Counted from the first letter of the stretch, positions 1 to 9,478 are shown. The stretch: 64,000 bases of DNA from Leptospira vanthielii serovar Holland str. Waz Holland = ATCC 700522 (GCF_000332455.1 NZ_AOGY02000042.1:209322-273321); one strand, 5' to 3'. Notes: generated by a model not told the origin, from the sequence alone. Numbers and translations: made by a program.

Positions 1-435
1 CTAAACGATGATGAAGAGTCCATTCCAATCGGTTATATCCAAATGCAAAGTAAAACAGAAACCTTTGATTTACTCAAAGCAATGGAGATGAAAACAATTT
101 GTTTCGAAATGGTGGACCGAATCCGCAATTCGAATATGATCAAATCCGATGGAAAATTTCCGATGATCGATATTTCGGAAGGGGGTCTGAAGGTAATCGT
201 AGACCATCCCGACTTAATCAAAAGCCTTCCTAAACTTTCGGGATTCCAGTTTGATATTTTCTTTAAAATGCAGTCTCCCCTCACTGCGTTTGGAACGATC
301 AAAACCATTACCAGAAACGAAGAAGGCCACCTAACTGTAGGTCTTGCGATTGCCGGTCACTCTTCTCGGACTGGTGAGAAAAAAAGATTTTTAGAAAACG
401 TAGAATTTTTCCGCAAACAAAATAACAAATCGTAA
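1..435 (+). CDS. PilZ-like/DUF1577-type protein, C-terminal part (5' end outside window)
   Basis: The frame is open from the first base of the window, so the first ATG at 43 is internal and this is the C-terminal part of a longer protein. The visible 144 residues include a GYIQMQSK segment, then a run near residues 60-70 with DISEGGLKV that resembles the PilZ 'D-x-S-x-x-G' signature. This layout resembles leptospiral DUF1577/PilZ proteins, which are suspected cyclic-di-GMP receptors. The N-terminal RxxxR half of a PilZ site is not in view, so nucleotide binding is unproven. It converges on the radical SAM gene, with one base between the stops. An EAL-domain gene two genes away fits a cyclic-di-GMP theme, but that is only context. 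Confidence 0.7.
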   Translation, partial: LNDDEESIPIGYIQMQSKTETFDLLKAMEMKTICFEMVDRIRNSNMIKSDGKFPMIDISEGGLKVIVDHPDLIKSLPKLSGFQFDIFFKMQSPLTAFGTIKTITRNEEGHLTVGLAIAGHSSRTGEKKRFLENVEFFRKQNNKS

Positions 436-436
436 A

Positions 437-2371
437 CTAAAGTTCGCCGTAACCGAGAACTTCCACGGACCACTTCTCTTCTAATTTTCTGGAAGAAAAG
501 GTAATGGCTTCTGGATCCATTTTTTCTTTTAGAAAAACAAAGTCCGTTCCATCCACTTCTTCCCCTTCGATTAAGTAGAAGGCTTCTTTGGATGGATCTA
601 AATTTCGGATTCTATTCGTAGGGATTTTTTCGTAAATTAAAAAGGAAGTGGAATCCAATTCCTCATCTCGCCAATTTTTTAGTTCCCGATGGTTCCCATC
701 GAAAACAAAAACCAAACGGTGTTGGAGGTTCTCTCCTCTGTGAGCCAATGTACGCGAAAGATAGGAATTTCTTTGGGTTTCGAAAAGGGATACAAGTTGT
801 TCGATCTCTTTAGGTTTTGGAAGAAAGACCAAAGGGATAACAAAATCAATCGTACAAAAGGGCTCTGCGGTAATACGTTCATGAATCAGAGTCAGGATGC
901 GAGTGAGGTCATTAGAAAGATCCTCCGTATGAAACCATACACTGTGATGACGACTCCCTGACATATTAGCCCAATGTCTTTCCCAAATTGGATCTACATC
1001 AGGAGTGGACTGGTTCGAACCCGTTAAAACCAAATCAAAACGATCGTTTTTTTTAGGTAAGGCAGCACATAAAAATGGTCGTGGAAATTCATCCAGACGC
1101 CTTTCGAGTAAGTCTTCTGCAAAGAACAAGGACTCTGTCAAATCGCGCTGACTAAAAGTCGGAGTTTGGAGGATGCGGTAAGGAGGTGTTGGCATAAAGG
1201 AAAGCCCTTCTTTTTCGGCATCCTTACGCATGGCAGTACCCGGAAGAACGGACAAAGGAAAGGCCTGCACCCATTCCCCCAAGCCATGTTCCAAAAAAAA
1301 ATGGATTCCCCGTTCGACGTCCTCTGGTTTGTCACCAGGGAGTCCAATGATGAGATCGAGAAGTAACTCCATTCCCTCACCCGCAAGCATCTTGGCCACT
1401 TCCGCTACTTTGTGAGGACTGCCGTAACGTTTCACACGTTTCAGTGTTTCTTCATTTACCGATTGGAGCCCAAGTTCTACACGAGTGAAACCCGCCTTAC
1501 GAAGTTTAGTTGCTATTTTCGGAGTCACACCTTCCGAACGTAATTCGGCAAACATGGACATTCTACCATCAGAATTTACTTCCGCAACCGCATCTAAAAA
1601 ATTTTCAAAACCCGGTCTATGATTGAAGGTGGGATCTAAAAATACGAGCTCCCGAGCGCCCTTTTCTTTTAAGTTCGAAATGAGTTTGATGGTTTCTGGA
1701 ATGTCTAGGGTGCGGAGGTTCTGGGAAGATTTAGGATAAAAACAATACGTACACTGTGACTTACATCCCCGCACGGTTTCTAAATACGTAGAACGTTTGG
1801 GATCCACTTGTAAATGTCCCGTTGTATAAGGAGAAGGAAAGTCTGTCAAAGGGAAGTCTGCTGCTGTTTGTTTTCCAAAGGATGTGAGTGTTCCATTTTC
1901 CTTTCGATACGCTACATTTTCCAAACCTTCCAAAGAAGACTTAGAGAGTAAGGTGCGCATCAGATTACGAAAACTATGTTCTGCTTCGCCCGATACCGCA
2001 ATGTCATACCCCCCTTCTCCAAGAACAAAAGGATTGTCTTCGTTTACCTCGGGCCCACCGATAAGAATGGTTGTGTCTGGATTTCGTTTTTTAACTTCTT
2101 TTGCGATAAAAAGGCTACGTTCGGTATTCCACAAATAGAGCGAGAGTCCTAAAAAATCGGGACCTTCTTTCGTGATGTGGTCAATGAGCTCCCGGTCTCC
2201 CAAAGAATCTGTATCTTCTGGGGAAACCACATAGGGACTCAGTCCAAGGATTGGATCTTCTTTGGATTCTAGGCAACTTGCCAAACTAGCAGCTGCTAAA
2301 GGAACATTTCCAGTGGCAGCATAGTAGGATGGTGGAGGTACAGGTAATTGCAAAAATTGTATTTTTGCCAT
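437..2371 (-). CDS. B12-binding domain radical SAM protein
   Basis: This is a cytoplasmic iron-sulfur enzyme of about 644 residues. The N-terminal ~140 residues look like the Rossmann-like cobalamin-binding module of class B radical SAM enzymes. The radical SAM cluster motif CxxxCxxC is seen as GCKSQCTYC near residue 205, followed by a TIM-barrel region. The last ~200 residues are an extra domain I cannot name. The substrate is unknown; relatives include methylases of unreactive carbons. The open frame reaches a TTG at 2410, but the ATG at 2371 begins the conserved MAKIQFLQ sequence and has AGGAG just upstream, so I chose it. It lies 45 bp after the EAL gene on the same strand and is probably co-transcribed with it. 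Confidence 0.85.
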   Translation of the reverse strand: MAKIQFLQLPVPPPSYYAATGNVPLAAASLASCLESKEDPILGLSPYVVSPEDTDSLGDRELIDHITKEGPDFLGLSLYLWNTERSLFIAKEVKKRNPDTTILIGGPEVNEDNPFVLGEGGYDIAVSGEAEHSFRNLMRTLLSKSSLEGLENVAYRKENGTLTSFGKQTAADFPLTDFPSPYTTGHLQVDPKRSTYLETVRGCKSQCTYCFYPKSSQNLRTLDIPETIKLISNLKEKGARELVFLDPTFNHRPGFENFLDAVAEVNSDGRMSMFAELRSEGVTPKIATKLRKAGFTRVELGLQSVNEETLKRVKRYGSPHKVAEVAKMLAGEGMELLLDLIIGLPGDKPEDVERGIHFFLEHGLGEWVQAFPLSVLPGTAMRKDAEKEGLSFMPTPPYRILQTPTFSQRDLTESLFFAEDLLERRLDEFPRPFLCAALPKKNDRFDLVLTGSNQSTPDVDPIWERHWANMSGSRHHSVWFHTEDLSNDLTRILTLIHERITAEPFCTIDFVIPLVFLPKPKEIEQLVSLFETQRNSYLSRTLAHRGENLQHRLVFVFDGNHRELKNWRDEELDSTSFLIYEKIPTNRIRNLDPSKEAFYLIEGEEVDGTDFVFLKEKMDPEAITFSSRKLEEKWSVEVLGYGEL

Positions 2372-2416
2372 AGCTCCTGCCAGGTTCCGGCCAGAGACTG
2401 TTTTTCGCAAAACCTT

Positions 2417-3676
2417 TCAGGATCGAGAAACTACAACATCGATAAATAAAATCAGATTTTCGGAAAGGTTCCTCGCAAATGTCCGTAACATCATCCGTTC
2501 CGAAATATCATGGTACATTTGGGAAAGAGTCCATGCGTCTCGGCTGGTTTTGGATTTGTGAAGGTGTTCAAAAAAATAAGGCCGAAAAGACCAGTTTTTG
2601 CCCAAAAAAGAATAGTCCGGTTCCATTTTTCCCGTCTTGTCCCTGGAATAGTTCGGAGATACCTGAAAACCTAGAGGATTTGTGATGTACATCCGGAAAA
2701 AATCCCCATCACCAAAAACACTAGTTTCAAAACCACCTTTCCATTCCCAAATTTCATTCTCTTCGGTAAACCCCATCATGATTTCGGAAAGTTTGTCTTT
2801 CCAGATGGTCTCCCATTCAATCTGACGATTCATCTCCCCTTGTTTGCGAGCATGAAAGTACTGTAAGGAAGACTGCATTTCCATTCGGTATTCAAACCGT
2901 TTGGTAAAATAAGGTTCTGGTTTGGCAAAATAGAATCCTTGGATGTATCTGGCCCCATAGTTGAGCGCGTTATAAAGTTCATCTTCCGATTCAATACCTT
3001 CAAAAAGAAGACTACTTCCGAGAGATTCACCTAACTTAGATAAGTTGAGCAAAATTTCTTTGAAGTTACGTGAGAAGGTGGATCTTCGTAACATCTGTAA
3101 ATCGACTTTGATAATTTCTGGATGGAAAAGCCCAATCCGGTCTAAGTTACTGGCTTCGGAACCAGCATCATCAACAGCAATGGAAAATCCCTCTTGCCTG
3201 TACAACTGTAGGATGGGTCGCAAAAGTTCTAGGTTGTGTGGAAACCGTTCTTCCGTTATTTCAATGACAATCCGTTCTGGATCCACGCCCACTTCCCTAA
3301 CCATTTGGATGGTTTGAGGGAGATCCGTTTCCATTTGCAGGAGGGCATGGTACATTACGTTCGGTGAAATATTTAAAAATAACTTGGTTTCGGGAGGTGC
3401 TTCTTTTGCGAATTTTTGTAAGGCAGCTAAACGAATTTCTTCATCGACTTGTTTTTTGAGAAAAAAGATTTCATCATAACCAAAGGTTTGGGATAAAAAG
3501 AATTCTCCAAGACTAAACAGCCCTTCCGGTGTGGAAAGACGCCCGAGTAGTTCGTAGCCGTAAATACCGGTGGATTCCGAGGAAAGGATGGGTTGGAAAA
3601 CCGGAACCAAGGTTCCGCTAGACAACCAGTCTTTCCAATCTCGGAGGAATTTATGACTTTCTCTTTCTGTAATCAT
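2417..3676 (-). CDS. EAL-domain protein with YkuI-like C-terminal sensor domain (putative cyclic-di-GMP phosphodiesterase)
   Basis: A 419-residue soluble protein with an N-terminal EAL domain (about 20-260) and a C-terminal PAS-like domain. Catalytic-type residues are visible: the signature glutamate in YELLGR (E42), FLNISP, VIEITE, the aspartate pair in VDDAGSE (usually DDFGSG), the lysine in IIKVD, the glutamate in LFEGIES and IQGFYFAKP. An active phosphodiesterase is therefore plausible despite the altered DDFGSG loop. The C-terminal stretch with KNWSFRPYF and a late FIDV resembles the YkuI C-terminal sensor fold found in Bacillus. No transmembrane segment or GGDEF partner is present. It is the first gene of a pair with the radical SAM gene. 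No clear Shine-Dalgarno precedes the ATG. Confidence 0.85.
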   Translation of the reverse strand: MITERESHKFLRDWKDWLSSGTLVPVFQPILSSESTGIYGYELLGRLSTPEGLFSLGEFFLSQTFGYDEIFFLKKQVDEEIRLAALQKFAKEAPPETKLFLNISPNVMYHALLQMETDLPQTIQMVREVGVDPERIVIEITEERFPHNLELLRPILQLYRQEGFSIAVDDAGSEASNLDRIGLFHPEIIKVDLQMLRRSTFSRNFKEILLNLSKLGESLGSSLLFEGIESEDELYNALNYGARYIQGFYFAKPEPYFTKRFEYRMEMQSSLQYFHARKQGEMNRQIEWETIWKDKLSEIMMGFTEENEIWEWKGGFETSVFGDGDFFRMYITNPLGFQVSPNYSRDKTGKMEPDYSFLGKNWSFRPYFFEHLHKSKTSRDAWTLSQMYHDISERMMLRTFARNLSENLILFIDVVVSRS

Positions 3677-3867
3677 AGATGGATACAGTCTTTTATTGCA
3701 AGATCGGTACCAGTAGGCATTGTAGGGAATATCACTGCATTATGCACGTTAAATAGGCAATCAGGAACAAGGGATGTGGAAAAATGTGATTGCTGCTTAT
3801 TGATTAAGCAAAATGGTATAAAAAAACCACCCAAGTTGCCCAGGATGGCTTCCGCTTTGAGTAGTAA

Positions 3868-4032
3868 TTACTTAATGTCTCTAGCTCTTGTTTTGAATGA
3901 CTCATCCAATTTTGGCTTTTTAGAAGGTTTTGGTTCTTCCACAACTGGTGTTTGTTTAACTTCTTCAGAGGCACAGTTAATCATAAATACAGCCAAAAAA
4001 GCAATGATCAGCATAGACGAAATTTTTTTCAT
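3868..4032 (-). CDS. small lipoprotein (54 aa)
   Basis: A short reading frame that starts with MKKISSML, has a hydrophobic stretch to residue 18 and a lipobox-like MINC with Cys20. A 34-residue Lys/Glu/Pro-rich tail follows, with a repeated KP pattern. AAGGAG lies 7-8 bases before the ATG, a strong ribosome binding site. It is divergent from tmk, with 79 bp between the two starts. The mature peptide would be about 35 residues and anchored by lipid. I cannot give a function. The strong ribosome binding site, signal peptide and lipobox together make it credible. Confidence 0.7.
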   Translation of the reverse strand: MKKISSMLIIAFLAVFMINCASEEVKQTPVVEEPKPSKKPKLDESFKTRARDIK

Positions 4033-4111
4033 ATTTTTGCTCCTTAGACTAAATTGCCGAGTTTAGTAAATAAGTCGAGGAAAAAACGACCTTTCTTAAA
4101 ATGGAGGGGAT

Positions 4112-4717
4112 ATGCCCCAAAATAATCAGTTCTTCGTATTTGAAGGGATCGATGGTTCCGGGAAAACCACCGTCTCCCGTTTGGTTTCTGAAGTGCTCCT
4201 AACAAAATCCATCCCGAACCTCTGGCATAGAGAACCAACAGACAGTGTGCACGGAAAAAAGATTAGAGAGTTTGTACAAGGGAAACTCAAACTATCAAAA
4301 GAAGAACAAATTGAAACCTTCATTGCGGATCGTGAATGTTCTGTGAACGATGTCATCTTACCAACGTTAAAGAGTGGTAAATCCGTTATACAAGATAGAT
4401 ATTATTTTTCGACAGCAGCCTATCAAGGTAGGGACGAAGAACATGCTGCCGATATTTTATACAGAAATGAAGATAAAGGATTTCCAGAACCGAACAGAGT
4501 GTACTTTTTAGACCTTTCGCCAGAGGAAGCACTGGAACGCAGGACAAGTCGTGGTGGTGCCGAAGAGGTGTTTGATGAAGATTCTGAGCAAGCTCGTATC
4601 TACCAGAACTATTTGGCAATTTTACCTGAGTCTACCATCTTTGTGGATGCCACTGCTGAACTAGACGAAGTCGTTGCCTTCTGTGTAGAAGATATACTCA
4701 AGTCTCTCGAAGGATAA
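4112..4717 (+). CDS. tmk: thymidylate kinase
   Basis: A 201-residue cytoplasmic nucleotide kinase that converts dTMP to dTDP for DNA synthesis. The P-loop GIDGSGKT occupies residues 12-19, and DRYYFSTAAYQG near 93-104 is the thymidylate kinase signature that contacts dTMP. The LID region carries ERRTSRGG. The length matches the family (about 200-215). The start is fixed by GGAGG seven bases upstream of the ATG. It stands alone on the plus strand and its stop almost touches the stop of the convergent methyltransferase gene. Confidence 0.93.
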   Translation: MPQNNQFFVFEGIDGSGKTTVSRLVSEVLLTKSIPNLWHREPTDSVHGKKIREFVQGKLKLSKEEQIETFIADRECSVNDVILPTLKSGKSVIQDRYYFSTAAYQGRDEEHAADILYRNEDKGFPEPNRVYFLDLSPEEALERRTSRGGAEEVFDEDSEQARIYQNYLAILPESTIFVDATAELDEVVAFCVEDILKSLEG

Positions 4718-4718
4718 T

Positions 4719-5600
4719 TCACTTTTGCACCATATAAACCATCATGTCACCTAACTGAAACCATTTCACGAAACGGTCCATGAACCATTTCCGGAGTTTG
4801 AAAAAAAATCGGGCTCCGGGACGAGTTGTCATTCCACTCCCGTAAGTAAACGAAACTGGGTGAAGATAACCTAAAGACAAAAGTAGTTTTTTTAAACCTA
4901 AATAAGAGTAGTAATACAGATGTTCGGGAACATTCAAATATCTCCACCTAAGTCCCGCTAGTTTAGCAAGAAGGCCATACCGACAGGTGGATAGGATAAG
5001 CACTCCTCCCGGTTTCAAATGGCTTTTAATTTTTTCCAAAGTTTCTTTTGGTTGGTGCAGATGTTCGATGGTAGCCCAAAGAGTGATGAGGTCAAATTTG
5101 TTTTGGAAATTTGAATCCCAATCCAGAAAGTTCTCTTGGAAGATATTTAGTTTTAATCTTTCCCTTGCAAAACGGACGGGCCCATCCGCAATTTCAATTC
5201 CATACGCATCATATCCTCGATCCTTTTGGTAAGCCACAAAATAACCCGCAGCACATCCAATGTCCAAAGAAGAAAGGTTGGTTTTTGGTGGTAACTCAGA
5301 AATTCGTTTTTTCTCCCAGGAAAAAAAATCCAAATCATTTAGATTAAGTTGAAAAACCCGCGAGATCTCTGAACGTAATTTGTCGGAGTAATAATTGTCA
5401 TACCCTCTTTCTGTCCTTTGGGTAAAATAAGAATCATCATAGTATTTTTTTACGTCAACGAAGTTCGGTTGTGGGTTCACTTGCACAAGCCCACAAAACT
5501 CACAAGAGACGATCGAAAAAGATTCACCCAGAGGGCTTTCTTTTGTATAAATAGGACGGAAGCGGTTTTGTCCGCAGGTATTGCAGGGGATTAGTTCCAC
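4719..5600 (-). CDS. class I SAM-dependent methyltransferase with N-terminal zinc-ribbon-like motif
   Basis: A 293-residue protein. The first 40 residues hold two cysteine pairs (CNTC and CEFC) typical of the small zinc-binding module of methyltransferases found in surface polysaccharide loci. The SAM-binding core starts with LDIGCAAGYF, followed by an acidic residue in YGIE and WATIEHL. The C-terminal third contains a basic region with RPGARFFFK. The substrate is unknown. It is the last gene of the zinc-uptake gene string, seven bases after znuB, so it may simply be co-transcribed; nothing ties it to metal transport. The start is a GTG. Confidence 0.8.
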   Translation of the reverse strand: MELIPCNTCGQNRFRPIYTKESPLGESFSIVSCEFCGLVQVNPQPNFVDVKKYYDDSYFTQRTERGYDNYYSDKLRSEISRVFQLNLNDLDFFSWEKKRISELPPKTNLSSLDIGCAAGYFVAYQKDRGYDAYGIEIADGPVRFARERLKLNIFQENFLDWDSNFQNKFDLITLWATIEHLHQPKETLEKIKSHLKPGGVLILSTCRYGLLAKLAGLRWRYLNVPEHLYYYSYLGLKKLLLSLGYLHPVSFTYGSGMTTRPGARFFFKLRKWFMDRFVKWFQLGDMMVYMVQK

Positions 5601-5607
5601 AGAATAT

Positions 5608-6462
5608 CTATCGGACAGATTGGGAAAAAACGGAAGTAGTAAGAAAGCGAATGAGGTGGATAAAAAAAGCTAAAACACAAAGTACAAGAATGATACTAGA
5701 GGATGTAGGAAAATATATGAGTTCTCCATTTCGTTCGATTCCAATGAGGGAGATGAGAAAACCAGAAATGGTAGCAAATACAGAAAACAAAGCACAAACA
5801 ATGGTAAGAAGTTTTAAAGAACGAATGAGAGGAAGAAGTGCAAAAACTGGCAAAATTAAATGGGCAATGCTATAAAAAGTTCCAAGTAAGTTTACAGCCA
5901 CAGTAAGGGAAGCCGCAAGGATGATATAAAACAAAAGATCAAAAGGAAGAGGATTTCCTACTTGGATTTTGTATTCGTCCCGATCAAAACTGATAAAAAG
6001 AAACCTTCTAAAAAAACTCAAATACAGAATAAAAAAGAAAACTGCGATATAAATTCCAAACGAATCGGCCCGCACTTGGGAAGTTAAAATATCTCCAAAA
6101 AATGCCGCCATCAAATGGTTTTGTACATTCCCACCTAGGGCCAACATAAACTGAGAGGCAGCAGAGAAAAATACAAAGAGAATGCCGAGGATCACCTCTT
6201 CTTTCATCCCTCGTAGTTTTCTTACATACAAAAGCGGAAATACCAAAATACACGAAAATACAATCGGAAAAATTTCGCCAGGCCATTCCATAAACAAGGA
6301 TAAGGCGACTGAGAAAGTCACCGCTTGGGAAAGGGTTACTCCAAAAAATGTCATCCCTCGCAGCACAATTAGAATTCCAAGAACCGATAAAAGTGCCCCA
6401 ACAAGGCTACCCACGACCATCTGCGGTAAAAATAAAGTCCAACTAGAAAGGATATTAGTCAT
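5608..6462 (-). CDS. znuB: zinc/manganese-type ABC transporter permease (ZnuB-like)
   Basis: An integral inner-membrane protein of 284 residues with about eight hydrophobic segments, of the ABC-3 family that includes ZnuB, MntB and TroC. The motif GxLxxVxG near the N-terminus and the loop before HLMAAFFGDIL fit the family, the latter being the ATPase-contacting region. Its start overlaps the end of znuC by eight bases, which implies translational coupling. Zinc as substrate is inferred from the Zur-type operator at the head of the operon and from the partner SBP, not from this sequence alone; manganese is the alternative. Confidence 0.88.
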   Translation of the reverse strand: MTNILSSWTLFLPQMVVGSLVGALLSVLGILIVLRGMTFFGVTLSQAVTFSVALSLFMEWPGEIFPIVFSCILVFPLLYVRKLRGMKEEVILGILFVFFSAASQFMLALGGNVQNHLMAAFFGDILTSQVRADSFGIYIAVFFFILYLSFFRRFLFISFDRDEYKIQVGNPLPFDLLFYIILAASLTVAVNLLGTFYSIAHLILPVFALLPLIRSLKLLTIVCALFSVFATISGFLISLIGIERNGELIYFPTSSSIILVLCVLAFFIHLIRFLTTSVFSQSVR

Positions 6463-7168
6463 GGTGGTGGCAGTTCGGAGGCCTTTCTCCGCTAGATATA
6501 TTGTAGAGTTTTCCCTCGTCTATTTCATAAATTTCATCAAACCCAAATTCCCAATCATGTTCCAAACTATGAGTGATAAAAAATAGAGAACGATTTCCTT
6601 CTTTTAAGTATTCAGAGAGAACTGACTGAAAAAGTTCTCTGGCATTATGATCCAAAGAATCCATAGGTTCATCCAAAAAAATTAAATTGGCTTTAGTAAG
6701 AAGGGAACGAAGGATGAGGACTTTTTGTAATTGTCCCCCACTACAAAGAGAAATTTGTTTTTTCAAAATAGAACTAACACCCGTTCTCTCGATAAGAGCC
6801 ATGTCTTCTTCAGAAAATTTTTTTTTGGGAAGAAAACTGAGTCCAATGTTTTTTGGCATGAGGAGTACATCTAACACGCGCAATGGAAATTCCAAAGACA
6901 TACGTTTGGCTTGTGGTACATAAGATGTGGTGATTTCTTTTGAAAAAGAAATGAATCCAGAAAGAGGAGGTAAAAGATCGGTTAAGGTTCGGAATAAGGT
7001 GGTTTTACCAGCACCGTTTCCTCCCACAAGGGCATAGGTTTTGCCGGAATGGATATGTAAATGGATGTCTGATACAACAGGAAATTCCTTGCGGTAACCC
7101 ACGGATAAAGCATCCGTATGGATAAAGGTATTGGAGCCTTCTATACTATTTGGTTTTGTCGCTTGCAT
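6455..7168 (-). CDS. znuC: zinc/manganese-type ABC transporter ATPase (ZnuC-like)
   Basis: A 237-residue ATP-binding subunit. Walker A is GGNGAGKTTL (about residues 50-59), the ABC signature is LCSGGQLQKV, Walker B is LIFLDEPMDSLD and the H-loop is FITHS. The length fits the ZnuC/MntA family. The frame begins at a GTG one codon before an ATG; both lie inside the 3' end of znuA, so I use the ATG. It supplies energy for the ZnuB-like permease encoded next. Confidence 0.9.
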   Translation of the reverse strand: MQATKPNSIEGSNTFIHTDALSVGYRKEFPVVSDIHLHIHSGKTYALVGGNGAGKTTLFRTLTDLLPPLSGFISFSKEITTSYVPQAKRMSLEFPLRVLDVLLMPKNIGLSFLPKKKFSEEDMALIERTGVSSILKKQISLCSGGQLQKVLILRSLLTKANLIFLDEPMDSLDHNARELFQSVLSEYLKEGNRSLFFITHSLEHDWEFGFDEIYEIDEGKLYNISSGERPPNCHHHD

Positions 7169-8090
7169 CACGTATTTTTTGTAACATCAACCGGAGTGTG
7201 TCTTCGTAAGTAAGAGCCTCTGGGCTACTACCAACGGAAACAGGCATTGTGACAACCACAGAACCCGCTACTTTTGACGATACATACTCAGCATACTTTG
7301 GATTGTGATAGGGACCAATCAAGATAATTTTTATCTTTTCCGCTGTCATATAACTGATGACCTGGTCCATATAACGGACAGAAGGTGGAACCCCCGGACG
7401 TTCTTCAATGGTTAAGTTGGCATTAAATTTAAATCGAGAAGCTAAATAAACAAATTGGTCATGGAAAACGGCCACTTTTAGGCCAAAGTAAGGTTCCATC
7501 TTTTTCATTTCTTCTTTGGTCAATTGGATCAGTCGTTTTTTAAAGGTATTAAAATTTCCTTCGTAGTATTCTCCGTTCAAAGGATCCACTCGAGTCAGGG
7601 CATTTTTTATATTTTGGGCCATTTGGATGGCATTGATGGGATCATTCCAATAATGCGGGTTTCCATAAATATGCATATCCCCCATAGATCGGTCCATCAT
7701 CACCGTTGGTTCCCCAAGGATCTTCACTCCAAAGGAAGTATCACAATACCCAGGTTGTCCTTTTTGGATTTTGATATTGCGAGATTGTTGTTGGAGGTAA
7801 GGAATCCAACCAATTTCTAAATCAAGACCAATCACACAAAGTACGTCAGCTTCACTGAGTTTCACAAGAAAGTCGGGTCTTGTCATCACAAAGTGCGGGT
7901 CATCCATTCCTCGAATCATTCCAGAAACATCGGCTCTGTCTCCTGCAACTTGTTCGGCAATGTATTTGATATCAGGAAGGCTTGTGACTAGTGTTATCTT
8001 CGCCGAGAGGGTTTGGGTAAAAAATATTGAAAGAAAAGAACCAAAGATAAAAAATCGGGAGAATGGTTTGGAGAACATTGTCTGTAACAT
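7146..8090 (-). CDS. znuA: zinc/manganese-type substrate-binding protein (ZnuA-like)
   Basis: A 314-residue periplasmic binding protein of cluster A-I. A signal peptide of about 30 residues ends near TLSA. Candidate metal ligands are the histidines in DDPHFV, GNPHYW and FHDQF, with a late acidic residue closing the site, as in the ZnuA/TroA group. The long His/Asp-rich loop of many ZnuA proteins is absent; the corresponding segment carries MGDMHIYGN. AAGG six bases upstream supports the ATG at 8090. It follows the porin gene by 15 bp and its end overlaps znuC. Zinc specificity is inferred from the operator. Confidence 0.87.
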   Translation of the reverse strand: MLQTMFSKPFSRFFIFGSFLSIFFTQTLSAKITLVTSLPDIKYIAEQVAGDRADVSGMIRGMDDPHFVMTRPDFLVKLSEADVLCVIGLDLEIGWIPYLQQQSRNIKIQKGQPGYCDTSFGVKILGEPTVMMDRSMGDMHIYGNPHYWNDPINAIQMAQNIKNALTRVDPLNGEYYEGNFNTFKKRLIQLTKEEMKKMEPYFGLKVAVFHDQFVYLASRFKFNANLTIEERPGVPPSVRYMDQVISYMTAEKIKIILIGPYHNPKYAEYVSSKVAGSVVVTMPVSVGSSPEALTYEDTLRLMLQKIRDASDKTK

Positions 8091-8105
8091 AACTTACCTT
8101 TTGTT

Positions 8106-9461
8106 TTAATAACTATGGGCTGGGTGAGAGCCAAGAACTGCAACTGTTTGGATATAAAAACGATACTCTCGGACTTCTTCCTGTGAAGTTCTTGAGTAGT
8201 CTTGGATGAATCTTCTTTCCAAAGACCCTCTTACCTTTCCAAATTCAGAACTATGGAATGTCATCTGTAAGGATTGGGCCTCAATGGCATTTTTAGCAGG
8301 ATCCCCATTTTGATCAACAAGGGACTTATCCGTAAAATAATCATACCTAACTCCCACAGACCATAATTGGTGGAATTTAAAATCCAAAAATGCGTAGGCA
8401 CCCCATTGGTCCTTAGTGGGAGATTTAAATTTTTGAAATGTGACTGGATCCAAGTTAGAAGGGAACACTTCTTGTTGGTACCAACCTTCGCCCATTAACA
8501 TAATTTCACTTAAATCGGAACGGTTCCAACGTAACACAGCATCCATTCCATACAACAACCTTTGGTTTTTTCTTTCTGTTGTAGGTTCAAATCGAATTCC
8601 GGAAAATCCAAATTGCGTGCCCCAGTTGTTACCAAAATAGTAAAAATGTTTTAAATGGGCGTACATTAAAGGATTATTTTTTTGTATCCCACCATCGTGA
8701 GAGTGACCCCACTTTCGTCCATTAGTTGCACCTAATACAAGTTCTTGTGTAATAAACTTCCAAGGAAAAAGAATACTAAACTCTGCCCCAGTATCAATCG
8801 CAGATTCCCATCCGATAAATTTTTCATGGACAATAGGAGTCATCGTGAAGGCACGATCATGCGCATGGATTTTATTCAACCGGCCCACATCAATAAACAT
8901 CTGACCGGCTTTGAGAGATGTATTAAAAGGTAAAAAAGGAAACTGAACCCAAGCCTCGTGGACTTCAAAAAAATACTTACCGTTTTCCCCGTGAGCTGCT
9001 CCGACAAAATTTCCACGCATCCATTGGTCCACTGCCCCGTTAAACCCGAATTCGGCGGTGCGGATGTCGAGTTGGTTATCAATTCGTTCTCCAGTGCCTC
9101 GGGGTTTATTCCGATCCCAAGCACCCACAATGTCAATGGCGGCATAAGCATCCATCATCAAGTTTTGTGCCGATCTGTTGATCTGTTGGTTTGACTGGAC
9201 AGGAGAAGAAATTCCCCGACTGCCTTCCGTTCCCTTTTCTCGTTTTTCTTGGTCTTGTAAATCCCTCTCTAAATCCGCTTCCCAATCAGAACTTGAAACA
9301 TTGGATTTAGAACCAGTATTCGTATTCTTTTTGTTAGACGAACTTGTGTCGTCTAATTCCTTTTCCCAAGTTGAGGACTGGGCAAAAAGAAAAGCCGATA
9401 ACAACAAGGAGAGAAAAACTCCCGCCATTTGGATTTTAGAAAAACGATAGTTTGGTTTCAC
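8106..9461 (-). CDS. outer-membrane porin-like protein of the zinc operon
   Basis: A 451-residue exported protein. A signal peptide ends near AFLFAQ, followed by a polar Ser/Asn/Asp-rich stretch to about residue 90 with WEKELDD and WEADLERDL repeats. The rest shows alternating aromatic-rich strands typical of an outer-membrane beta-barrel (for example QFGFSGIRF and WSVGVRYDYF). It sits 17 bp after a lipoprotein gene and 15 bp before znuA in one operon. The inference is a barrel that lets metal ions or a chelate cross the outer membrane; no substrate can be read from the sequence. The frame starts at GTG; an in-frame ATG at 9428 is the alternative. Confidence 0.8.
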   Translation of the reverse strand: MKPNYRFSKIQMAGVFLSLLLSAFLFAQSSTWEKELDDTSSSNKKNTNTGSKSNVSSSDWEADLERDLQDQEKREKGTEGSRGISSPVQSNQQINRSAQNLMMDAYAAIDIVGAWDRNKPRGTGERIDNQLDIRTAEFGFNGAVDQWMRGNFVGAAHGENGKYFFEVHEAWVQFPFLPFNTSLKAGQMFIDVGRLNKIHAHDRAFTMTPIVHEKFIGWESAIDTGAEFSILFPWKFITQELVLGATNGRKWGHSHDGGIQKNNPLMYAHLKHFYYFGNNWGTQFGFSGIRFEPTTERKNQRLLYGMDAVLRWNRSDLSEIMLMGEGWYQQEVFPSNLDPVTFQKFKSPTKDQWGAYAFLDFKFHQLWSVGVRYDYFTDKSLVDQNGDPAKNAIEAQSLQMTFHSSEFGKVRGSLERRFIQDYSRTSQEEVREYRFYIQTVAVLGSHPAHSY

Positions 9462-9478
9462 GTTCTTTTATTTAGTCT

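Noticed and set aside
3593..4066. Plus-strand frame of 157 codons
   Set aside because: It runs antisense through the EAL gene start and the small lipoprotein, which has a strong ribosome binding site and signal peptide.
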